40,411 bases of DNA, taken from assembly GCA_947484295.1 (NCBI GenBank), contig CANKOW010000004.1, positions 1-40,411 of the forward strand, given 5' to 3'. The translations under genes were made by a program, and so were the position numbers. This stretch comes from Alcaligenaceae bacterium (GTDB lineage Bacteria > Pseudomonadota > Gammaproteobacteria > Burkholderiales > Burkholderiaceae_B). Below are positions 1 to 7,601 of the stretch, in pieces. A model generated the notes under the pieces. The model did not search any database and was not told the origin of the DNA. It was given only the letters and a program-made list of their open reading frames with translations. Position 1 is the first letter of the stretch; every line of letters starts with the position of its first letter.

Positions 1-2790
1 GATCAGGCTAACTTACGCCTGCAAGAAACAAACATTACGCAGCCTTGCCTCTTCACCATCGAATACGCCTTAGCCAAGCTCTGGATCGAGTGGGGCGTGA
101 CACCAAAAGCGATGATCGGGCATAGCTTGGGTGAATATGTTGCCGCCTGTCTTGCCAATGTATTGTCCTTGGAAGACGCTCTCAAACTGGTGGTAAGCCG
201 CAGTCAACTCATGCAAGGGATGGCAACTGGCTCGATGCTGTCTGTTCCGCTTTCGGCTGAACGGGTTCGACAAGACATCAAATCGTCGGCTCTGGCAATC
301 GAGATTGCGGCAGAAAACGGACCTGCCTTATGTGTCGTCGCCGGGCCTCAGGAGCAGATCGAACACTACCAAGCGCTGCTGTCACAGCAACATGGGGTCG
401 ATAGTCAAGTCTTAAGAACCTCGCATGCGTTTCATTCTGCAATGATGGAACCTATGCTCAAAGCATTTGAGAAAGTTCTGATGACTGTGCAGTTCAAGGC
501 CCCGAACATCCCCTACATTTCAAACTTGAGTGGCACTTGGATCACTCAACAAGAGCCAACTCATCCAGAATATTGGTGCCGACATCTCAGGCAATCCGTT
601 TGTTTTAGTCAAGGTATTCAAACAATACTTGCCGAAACTGAAAGCGCCTTACTGATCGAAGTTGGACCAGGAAAAACCTTAGGACAATTAGCCCGTCTGA
701 ATCAAAACCAAGACGAGACTGCGACAACCACTGTCTACAGCTTACCGACGGTGCACGAGAAAACAAGCGCTACAGATTTCATCCTAAACAGTCTGGCAAA
801 GGCGTGGGTCAGATATCAACCCATCGATTGGGATGCGTTTAATCAACAAGAAAAGCGCCTCAAGGTCTCTTTACCAACTTATCCTTTTGAACGCACAAAG
901 TACTGGATTGAAGCCGGAAAAACCAAAACGGAAACAGCAACAGTTGATGCAACGTTAAATACTCGGCAAGTCGATCCGAACAAATGGTTTTATACCGACT
1001 CTTGGAAATCGGCACACTTACTTAATCCGAATACAGAAAACAAATCTACTTTTTTAATTTTCTGTTCGCAAAGCCCAACGATAGAGGCATTACAAAACAA
1101 ATTACAAAGCCACGGACACCAAGTTATCCTCGCCCATTCAACGCCAACTTTCACGCGGGCAGGAGCCACTCAGTTCACTTTGGATTTCAAGAGTTCTGCT
1201 CAGGTCGAAACGTTATTTTCAACGCTTCAACAAGAACAGCAGCACTTTGATAACGTTTTGTATCTCGACGAAAACATAAACGCATCTCTCGATAGTACGC
1301 TTGAGTTTTTGAATATTGCCAAAGCACTTGGTCTACTTCAAGAGGCACCGATCAGAACCTTGCGCTTTGTGGGTCAAGGTATGACGGGGCCTTTCGCTTC
1401 TGCCACACTACATCCTATTAAAGCCAGCATTTTTGGACTGATTGCCAGCCTAGAGTACGAACAACCGACGACTCGCTGTGCTGTATTAGATGTAGATGCG
1501 CTAGATGCTTCAACGTTACAAAAAATCTATCAATGGCTTTTGCACGATCCGACGAAACGTATCGCTGCTTTGCGAAGCGGCGAGTATTGGGAACTCAACC
1601 TGCAAGCACTGCCCTTAAATCAGACACCACTGCAACGTCAAATTGATCATAAAAAAACCTATCTCGTGCTTGGTGGACTTGATGGTGCGGGTCAAGCCTT
1701 TTCGCAGGCTCTTGCCGATACTGTTCAAGGCCAACTCATTCTCACTAGCAGAGAACAAGACTTTAAAAATAACGCTAACGTAAACTCGTTTATTGACGGC
1801 CTAGAACAATCGGGCTCGCAGATTTTTTCGCTCTACCTAGATCCTGCACAAACCGATAAACTCGGCGAGTCTTTGAATACGATTGGGCAAATGCCCGACA
1901 AAGTGGCTGGTTTGATTTGTTGTTACGACATGCTCGACTCAAAACCAATCGGCTTGATCAATGCACTAGAAATCAGTCAGTGCGAAACATACCTTGCCGC
2001 TCAGCGACTCTTTTTAGAACAGCTGAGCGCTTACGCTGATACAAAACAATTAGAGTTTTGTATTGTGATGTCATCACTTTCAGCGAAAATTGGCGGTATC
2101 GGCCAAACCTCACACGCGATGGCTGGTAGTTATACCAACGCCTTTGTTGGTCATCAATCGCGCAACGGCACCACCCCTTGGATGGTGATGAATTGGGATC
2201 GCTGGACTGATAACAAAGAGGCTGACGCAGTCAGTGATGACTTCAGCGTAAAAGAAGGGATGCTCGCCTTTCAGAAAGCTCTTGATCTGCTGCCCCTACC
2301 CTCAGTCACGATCGCTACCAGTCATCCCGAACTGCGTAAAGAGCAGGCAAGGTCTTCGGCTGCAAACCCTGCTGATACTCAAGCCACGCATGAGTTATAT
2401 GAGCGCCCCGAACTTGAAGCCGAGTTCATCGATGCCTCATCTCCGACAGAGTTGAGACTAGCCAAGCTTTGGCAAGACTGTCTGAAGATCAATCGCATCG
2501 GAGTGCATGATAATTTCTTTGATCTTGGCGGACACTCTTTGCTCGCAGCTCAACTGATCCGTCAAATCAAGCAGACTTTTCAAGCCACTGTCGATTTAGG
2601 ATTATTTTTTAGCGCGCCAAGCATTGCTGAACAATCGCAGCTTATCGATGCGCAAATCACAGTGAATGACGAAACAAACAGCATGACGATTGAGCTGGAT
2701 AAGCTAGAGAATATGACCGAGCAAGAAGTGGAAGCGCTTCTTGCTAGCGGCCAATCACCTGAAGAGCTTCTAAAGCTGCTCAACAAGTGA
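1..2790 (+). CDS. Modular polyketide synthase, C-terminal part (AT-KR-ACP), 5' truncated
   Basis: The frame is open from the first base, so the N-terminus (presumably a ketosynthase and possibly more) lies outside the window. Visible residues 1 to about 270 are an acyltransferase domain with GHSLGEY (nucleophile Ser at visible residue 42) and HAFHS (residues 142-146), a signature usual for malonyl-CoA loading. Residues about 320-740 resemble a ketoreductase with its structural half, but the cofactor loop reads GGLDGAG and the catalytic Tyr and Asn of the usual YAAAN motif are replaced (HAMAG, His at 705), so reduction is doubtful. An acyl carrier protein follows, with DLGGHSLLA and the phosphopantetheine Ser at 846. 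The tail is acidic and Leu-rich (LENMTEQEVEALL), a style seen in cyanobacterial PKS/NRPS proteins. No thioesterase or terminal reductase is present, so the chain must pass to another protein or be released in trans. Family assignment is firm; product unknown. Confidence 0.95.
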   Translation, partial: DQANLRLQETNITQPCLFTIEYALAKLWIEWGVTPKAMIGHSLGEYVAACLANVLSLEDALKLVVSRSQLMQGMATGSMLSVPLSAERVRQDIKSSALAIEIAAENGPALCVVAGPQEQIEHYQALLSQQHGVDSQVLRTSHAFHSAMMEPMLKAFEKVLMTVQFKAPNIPYISNLSGTWITQQEPTHPEYWCRHLRQSVCFSQGIQTILAETESALLIEVGPGKTLGQLARLNQNQDETATTTVYSLPTVHEKTSATDFILNSLAKAWVRYQPIDWDAFNQQEKRLKVSLPTYPFERTKYWIEAGKTKTETATVDATLNTRQVDPNKWFYTDSWKSAHLLNPNTENKSTFLIFCSQSPTIEALQNKLQSHGHQVILAHSTPTFTRAGATQFTLDFKSSAQVETLFSTLQQEQQHFDNVLYLDENINASLDSTLEFLNIAKALGLLQEAPIRTLRFVGQGMTGPFASATLHPIKASIFGLIASLEYEQPTTRCAVLDVDALDASTLQKIYQWLLHDPTKRIAALRSGEYWELNLQALPLNQTPLQRQIDHKKTYLVLGGLDGAGQAFSQALADTVQGQLILTSREQDFKNNANVNSFIDGLEQSGSQIFSLYLDPAQTDKLGESLNTIGQMPDKVAGLICCYDMLDSKPIGLINALEISQCETYLAAQRLFLEQLSAYADTKQLEFCIVMSSLSAKIGGIGQTSHAMAGSYTNAFVGHQSRNGTTPWMVMNWDRWTDNKEADAVSDDFSVKEGMLAFQKALDLLPLPSVTIATSHPELRKEQARSSAANPADTQATHELYERPELEAEFIDASSPTELRLAKLWQDCLKINRIGVHDNFFDLGGHSLLAAQLIRQIKQTFQATVDLGLFFSAPSIAEQSQLIDAQITVNDETNSMTIELDKLENMTEQEVEALLASGQSPEELLKLLNK

Positions 2791-2801
2791 CAAGGTTGAA
2801 A

Positions 2802-3380
2802 CTAGTGAACCAATTCTAACTTGCCCTCACCCGTTAATTTTTTTAAGTCGATTGTCGCAACACATCTGACTTTTTGAAAATTTAGGGTGAGCATCCCTAC
2901 GATTACAGCCTGTCCGTTACGTTTGTTATCACCGATTTGCGAGAGGTCACTTTGCTCAACATCCACAGCAAAACCGAGTACCGTACCGCCCTGCGTCTCG
3001 GTGAACTCGATCTGAACAAAACCCCGATCGAGCGCGTCTTTGAAAGCCGTATCTGAGTTCTCGGGGCGCACTACGGCCCGAACCTTGTGTGAACCAGTGC
3101 ACAGCCGCTCGACTAAATCTGGTGCGCTAGGCTCTGGTGCAGCTGGACTCTGTGTCGCTGGCGTTTTGGCTAACGCTTCCATTTGCTTGCGCAAGCTTAA
3201 TGGGCGCATATCTGTCCATACGGATTCGATATGTTTTAAACAAGATTGTTTGTCACCATTAAAGCCACAGTCAACCCAGCCTAAGGGGATGTCTTTACCA
3301 ACAGGCCACACTGAATATTGCTCTTCGTGGTTTCTGACAACGATAAAAGGGACGGTATCTTCGTAATTTGTATCAGTCAT
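2802..3380 (-). CDS. MbtH-like protein fused to an unrecognised C-terminal domain
   Basis: Residues about 8-66 match the MbtH family: NHEEQYSVWP, then PLGWVDCG, and WTDMRP carry the diagnostic NxExQxSxWP, PxGW and WTDxRP elements. MbtH proteins bind NRPS adenylation domains and are often required for their folding or activity, so this gene implies an NRPS partner not visible here. Normal MbtH proteins are about 60-80 residues; this one has 192. A Pro/Ala-rich linker (about 75-90) leads to a second domain of about 100 residues (about 90-192), predicted mixed alpha/beta, that I do not recognise. The gene converges on the PKS gene with an 11-bp gap. No strong Shine-Dalgarno precedes the ATG. MbtH identity is firm; the function of the extra domain is unknown. 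Confidence 0.85.
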   Translation of the reverse strand: MTDTNYEDTVPFIVVRNHEEQYSVWPVGKDIPLGWVDCGFNGDKQSCLKHIESVWTDMRPLSLRKQMEALAKTPATQSPAAPEPSAPDLVERLCTGSHKVRAVVRPENSDTAFKDALDRGFVQIEFTETQGGTVLGFAVDVEQSDLSQIGDNKRNGQAVIVGMLTLNFQKVRCVATIDLKKLTGEGKLELVH

Positions 3381-3491
3381 ATGCGTCTATTAAAATTTGA
3401 TCAGCGTTTAAACCAACACAAATCGTTGGTCACCATTAGAAATTTCAGTTCACCACATTGTCAAATCACTGTCATCATATAAAGGTCAAAC

Positions 3492-4727
3492 ATGGCACAC
3501 TTTATCGTAGCAACAATCGGAACATACGGAGACGTGTACCCATTTGCCCAAGTCGCTATCGCACTGAAAAAAATGGGTCATCAAACAACATTTATTACCA
3601 ACCCATATTTCGAAAAAATTATTCAACAATTTGACCTAGATTTTTATCCACTAGGCACAATAGATCAGTATTTGATGGTACTACAAAACGATAAATTATG
3701 GAACGATCAGAACTTTTTGGATATCGCATTAACGTTGTTCTTACCGAACCTCGACACCATCGCGCAGTACATCAGTCAGCGCCCTCAAGATGAAACATTG
3801 ATCATCTTGGCACATCAAAATTTATTACCAAATGCAGGGATTGCGCAAGCCCATCGTCCGGGCTCCGTCACCGTCATTGGTGGTGCTTTATACCCGAGCG
3901 TATTTGGCGAGGCAAAAGAATCACATCATGTCGATGAACCCGAAGAACGACAGTATTCTGACTTGCCAACCATCACCCCAGTAAATCGCGCCCGTGCGCT
4001 AGCCGGCTTGCCCACGGTCAATTCTTATATGGAGCTCTTTACCCATATTGCCTCATTTAATGCCTTGCTATTCAGCCAATGGTTCGGTAAGAAAGAAGCG
4101 CACTGGCCCGATAACTTGATAGCGGGTGAATTTATCTTTCACGAAGAAACACGCTCTTCTGTTTTTACTGAAGAGTTAGAAAAATTTTTGGACGCACCTA
4201 GCAAGCCTATTCTCTGTACTTTTGGCACAGGAAACCTTCACTGCCAAAATTATTTTGAACATGCTTTAAACGCAATTAAAAAGGGCAATCATCGCGCCAT
4301 TTTTATTTGTAAAGACAAAAATCTTTTACCAAAAGACTTACCCGACTCGGTGCTTTGGTTAGAGTACTGCAATGATTTTCCTGCACTATTGCAACGCTGC
4401 GCGTTGATCGTCCATCACGGTGGAATCGGCACGCTTGCTGAGTCTGCACGCGCGGGGGTTCCTCAACTCATTACACCCTCTTTAGGAGACCAATGGGACA
4501 ATGCTGCAAGAATTAAAAAATTTCAACTTGGTTCAAGTATTCCGGGTCCGAAACTCAACGCAGAAAACTTTTATGAAGTCATGACCGAGATCCTTCAGTC
4601 AGCGACCATCAACCAAAATTGCGCAGACCTCGGTGTGCAAATCAGAGGTCGCTTGAGTCCGCACGGCATCGCTCTTAACATTGTAGAGACGCTCACACAA
4701 GCGAAGATTCTTGGTGAGTCAACCTAA
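3492..4727 (+). CDS. GT1-family (UGT/MGT-like) glycosyltransferase
   Basis: A 411-residue cytosolic GT-B glycosyltransferase. The N-terminus (ATIGTYGDVYPFAQVAIAL) has the Gly-rich acceptor-side loop of natural-product and sterol glycosyltransferases. The C-terminal half carries HHGGIGTLAESARAGVPQL followed by GDQWDNAARI, matching the nucleotide-sugar signature of family GT1 (HxGG.GT...P....DQ..NA). No signal peptide or membrane segment is seen. A weak Shine-Dalgarno (AAAGG) lies 8-12 bases ahead of the ATG. Beside PKS, MbtH-like and carbamoyltransferase genes, it most likely attaches a sugar to the assembled polyketide-peptide. Sugar donor and acceptor cannot be read from sequence. A glycolipid-directed role is the main alternative. 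Confidence 0.9.
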   Translation: MAHFIVATIGTYGDVYPFAQVAIALKKMGHQTTFITNPYFEKIIQQFDLDFYPLGTIDQYLMVLQNDKLWNDQNFLDIALTLFLPNLDTIAQYISQRPQDETLIILAHQNLLPNAGIAQAHRPGSVTVIGGALYPSVFGEAKESHHVDEPEERQYSDLPTITPVNRARALAGLPTVNSYMELFTHIASFNALLFSQWFGKKEAHWPDNLIAGEFIFHEETRSSVFTEELEKFLDAPSKPILCTFGTGNLHCQNYFEHALNAIKKGNHRAIFICKDKNLLPKDLPDSVLWLEYCNDFPALLQRCALIVHHGGIGTLAESARAGVPQLITPSLGDQWDNAARIKKFQLGSSIPGPKLNAENFYEVMTEILQSATINQNCADLGVQIRGRLSPHGIALNIVETLTQAKILGEST

Positions 4728-4739
4728 TATTTTCAAACA

Positions 4740-5717
4740 CTAAGGCTCTTGGCTAGCCAGCCTGATGCGTGTTAATAACTTTGTATTTTCGATCATATCT
4801 TCTAGCCCTGGATGGGCAAATCTTTTTAGCATAATCGTCTCTGCAAAACCATCCAACATCAGTAAATAAGCATCCGTTGCTTCAAAAGAATGGACGGACG
4901 TACCCGACGCGTTATGAAGCATGAAGGTTGACGTACCCATTTCAGGCAGAACCCTCAGATGGGGAATCTCTATCGACCCCTTTTCACCCAAAATAAAAGT
5001 CTTGCACATTGAGTGGCGGTTGATCCCCGACATAAACTGACAGACAGTCCCAGTATTCGTGATCAATTCGGCTGAGATACTCGCGTCCACGCCATGACGC
5101 ATTTGGCTAATCGCTTGAACTAATTCGATGTGTTCGTTCTTGATGCCCATGACGTGATTCAGAAAATCAATGTGATAGCAGAACATATCGTTTAGCGCAC
5201 CGCCGCCCAAATCAGCTTTCCAACGAGAATCTGATACGTCGGTATTGACGTACGAAAAACTAGAGCTAATTAGTCGAATTTCACCCAAGACGCCAGAACT
5301 CACTACGGCTCGAACCGCCTCGACTAAAGGGTGAAAGCGGTACCACCAGGCTTCCATGACGATCAATTGACGAGACTGTGCTAATGCTGCGAGAGCTTGT
5401 GCATCTTCAGCTTTAAGAACAGCCGGCTTTTCAATCAGAACATTTTTGCCCGCCTGCAGCGCTTTTTCAGCCCACGTAAAGTGCAGACCACTCGGCAGAC
5501 ATATATAGATAGCCTCGACGTCCCGAGAGGCCAAAGCCTCGTCGTAGCTCTCTGTAACAGTTTTCGTTGGATAGGTTTGACGTGCCTTTGCAGCTGCCGA
5601 AGCAGAGCGCGTTGCAATGGCAGAAAAATCGATTAAAGGATTGATCACGCCATCAACAATGAATCTGCTTAAGATTCTGGCGTTACCCAATGCACCTACT
5701 CTGATTTGATTCGACAT
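4740..5717 (-). CDS. Gfo/Idh/MocA-family NAD(P)-dependent oxidoreductase
   Basis: A 325-residue protein with an N-terminal Rossmann fold (IRVGALGNARI, a slightly divergent dinucleotide loop), the family's EKP motif (LIEKPAVL, near residue 96) carrying the catalytic-region Lys, and a C-terminal alpha/beta substrate domain with GGGALNDMFCYHIDFL, where Asp and His fit the conserved proton-relay site. Members oxidise or reduce sugars, inositols, sugar nucleotides and related polyols. The start is well supported: a GGAGG Shine-Dalgarno lies 9 bases upstream of the ATG. It converges on the glycosyltransferase gene with a gap of only 12 bp, so a role in making or modifying the transferred sugar is a reasonable inference. 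Substrate not determinable. Confidence 0.9.
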   Translation of the reverse strand: MSNQIRVGALGNARILSRFIVDGVINPLIDFSAIATRSASAAAKARQTYPTKTVTESYDEALASRDVEAIYICLPSGLHFTWAEKALQAGKNVLIEKPAVLKAEDAQALAALAQSRQLIVMEAWWYRFHPLVEAVRAVVSSGVLGEIRLISSSFSYVNTDVSDSRWKADLGGGALNDMFCYHIDFLNHVMGIKNEHIELVQAISQMRHGVDASISAELITNTGTVCQFMSGINRHSMCKTFILGEKGSIEIPHLRVLPEMGTSTFMLHNASGTSVHSFEATDAYLLMLDGFAETIMLKRFAHPGLEDMIENTKLLTRIRLASQEP

Positions 5718-5883
5718 ATGATCGATCCTCCAAGATACTATTTAGACTTGAACTCTCGCAAAAGCTGTCATGCTGCACCATGCCATGACGATACAACGCA
5801 ACCACCAGAAAGATAAAGCCAATACGAAAGCGATTCTGCTGTACGATTTGACACAGTGATCCGCTATTCAAGGAAATATTCCA

Positions 5884-6678
5884 ATGTACCGCGAAGCCAT
5901 AAACAAACTCTCTGTGCTAAGTCCAAAAGCGTCTAAGCAAGCAGTCGAAACAATCCTTTCGCTTGAAGAACATTGGGTTTGTCCAAACCAAGATTATTTC
6001 TTTACGGTTGGGGCGTTCAGTGCAAGAGAGTTTTTTGATAAAAACGGCGTCGTTGCGCCCGACAGACGTGATGTGTACGATTTTTATCATAATATTCGCA
6101 CCTCAATCAATCCGGTACTGTCAGAAAACTTTAAAGATGTGTACGAGAGTATGCGCGCCGGACTAGAAACTGCTCTGGGTGAAAAAGTTTTATATGCTGA
6201 CGAATACATCGGGTTACCTGGCTTTCAAATCCTTGGCCCGAGCCCTCAACAAAAACTCATGCCTAAAGAAATTGTTGAGCACTTAGAAACCTTAGACGGC
6301 TGGTCTAACTTTCATGTCGATACCCCCTATTTGCCACACACATCTTTTTGGCAACGTTTCCAGACGGCCGATTTCAATAATGCCTTGACGTTTACGTTGT
6401 CTCTGCAACTTCCGCAGTCAGGCTCTGGCTTGGATGTTTGGAAAAATCCGGGCGATACTGAGGCTGGCAATAAGTTCAATGGTACTCCTTCAGCTGAAGC
6501 CCAAAAAGTCATCACTGACTATGAGTTTGTGCCCTACCAAACTGGTCACTTAACTTATTTTACGGGCCATGTTATTCATCGCGTCGCAGGCCGGCATCGC
6601 CTGCTCTGTGATGACCGCAGGATCACAGTACAGGGTCACGGAGTTAAATGCGACGGCACTTGGTACCTCTACAACTGA
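5884..6678 (+). CDS. Putative non-haem Fe(II)/2-oxoglutarate-type oxygenase, unassigned family
   Basis: A 264-residue soluble protein. I could not place it in a named family, but it has a plausible facial triad: His144-x-Asp146 in SNFHVDTPYLP, and a distal His (His232, or His229) in TGHVIHRVAG, followed by RRITVQGHG with an Arg (245 or 246) placed like the 2-oxoglutarate-binding Arg of the cupin-fold dioxygenases. The intervening strand-rich part (about 165-230) fits a double-stranded beta-helix. AAGGAA 8-12 bases ahead of the ATG is a good ribosome-binding site. It lies in the polyketide cluster between the oxidoreductase and a second oxygenase, so hydroxylation or desaturation of the natural product is inferred. 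The active-site reading is from pattern only. Confidence 0.6.
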   Translation: MYREAINKLSVLSPKASKQAVETILSLEEHWVCPNQDYFFTVGAFSAREFFDKNGVVAPDRRDVYDFYHNIRTSINPVLSENFKDVYESMRAGLETALGEKVLYADEYIGLPGFQILGPSPQQKLMPKEIVEHLETLDGWSNFHVDTPYLPHTSFWQRFQTADFNNALTFTLSLQLPQSGSGLDVWKNPGDTEAGNKFNGTPSAEAQKVITDYEFVPYQTGHLTYFTGHVIHRVAGRHRLLCDDRRITVQGHGVKCDGTWYLYN

Positions 6679-6690
6679 GCAGCTATGAAC

Positions 6691-7389
6691 TTACTGCGTT
6701 TTGGCTACAAAGCGTTCGTAATTATCAACGATGGTTCGTGCAACGTTTTTATCAGTTTCTTTTAAGTTACTGTCTTTTAGCTTCAAATCAAACGTGATTG
6801 AAATGCGACCTTCATTAGAGTTGTTCGTTTGCACTTCATGCATCAGATAGGCTGGGAAAAAAACTAAATTACCCTCTTTAGGTGGGATTCTAATAATTTT
6901 AGCTGTCCCTGAGACAGGATCAAGCGCAATCTCTTGCGTATCAATGAAGGCTATATCACCGCTATTTGGAGGTGTAGAAATATAGTAAGTGCCGGTGAGT
7001 ATGGCATTAGGATGCGTATGCATCAAATAATTTTCACCAGGTGGCATGATCGTGATCCAAGCCGAACACATTTCGAAAGGAAGCTCGCTGGGTGACGCAG
7101 GTGGACTCATATTTTCAAATTCTGCAACCGCCTCACCAACAGACGACAAGATGAGATCCTTCAAGTGATTAAATGAAGATGCATCGTAATGAACCAAATC
7201 ACATTTCGCCGTAATGCCTTGGTCGATGTCTTTATAAAATTTTAAAAGCTCTTTAAATAATTGCTGATTAAAGACAGCATCGAGACTGGTGTCAACAAGC
7301 CAGATCGGCGACAAACACCACTTATTACTCATCTGATTGTCGACGGCTCTGAATAAATTTTTATTTTTTTTCTGATCGCTCGTCATCAT
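6691..7389 (-). CDS. Putative 2OG-Fe(II) oxygenase (PF13759/TIGR02466-like)
   Basis: About 232 residues if the ATG at 7389 is used; an in-frame GTG at 7443 would add 18 residues. I prefer 7389 (or the next ATG, 7386) because AAAGGG lies about 12 bases upstream, while the GTG has no clear site. The C-terminal half matches the putative 2OG-Fe(II) oxygenase family: PGENYLMHTHPNAILTGTYYI (His124, His126), a strand ending in AFID (Asp150), then PKEGNLVFFPAYLMHEV (His184) and GRISITFDL (Arg195). These are the family's expected metal and co-substrate positions. It converges on the preceding oxygenase gene with a 12-bp gap and is unrelated to it in sequence. Role: probable hydroxylation of the cluster product or a precursor; substrate unknown. 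Confidence 0.8.
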   Translation of the reverse strand: MMTSDQKKNKNLFRAVDNQMSNKWCLSPIWLVDTSLDAVFNQQLFKELLKFYKDIDQGITAKCDLVHYDASSFNHLKDLILSSVGEAVAEFENMSPPASPSELPFEMCSAWITIMPPGENYLMHTHPNAILTGTYYISTPPNSGDIAFIDTQEIALDPVSGTAKIIRIPPKEGNLVFFPAYLMHEVQTNNSNEGRISITFDLKLKDSNLKETDKNVARTIVDNYERFVAKTQ

Positions 7390-7601
7390 TATCGGTGTAG
7401 TCCCTTTGTGTATTGTTCGGCGTGTATCGAATGCGACTTTCACTTTACGACTAGACTTTATGCAAACTACCGATGCGCTGGAAAATTTACAAAGTTGGCA
7501 TGTCGGGTCTATTAGAGTCTAACTATACATCCTATTTATTAAATTCGAAAAATTCTAATACTACGCCAACCCCTCGATACAACGCCAACAATCGCTCTAG
7601 G

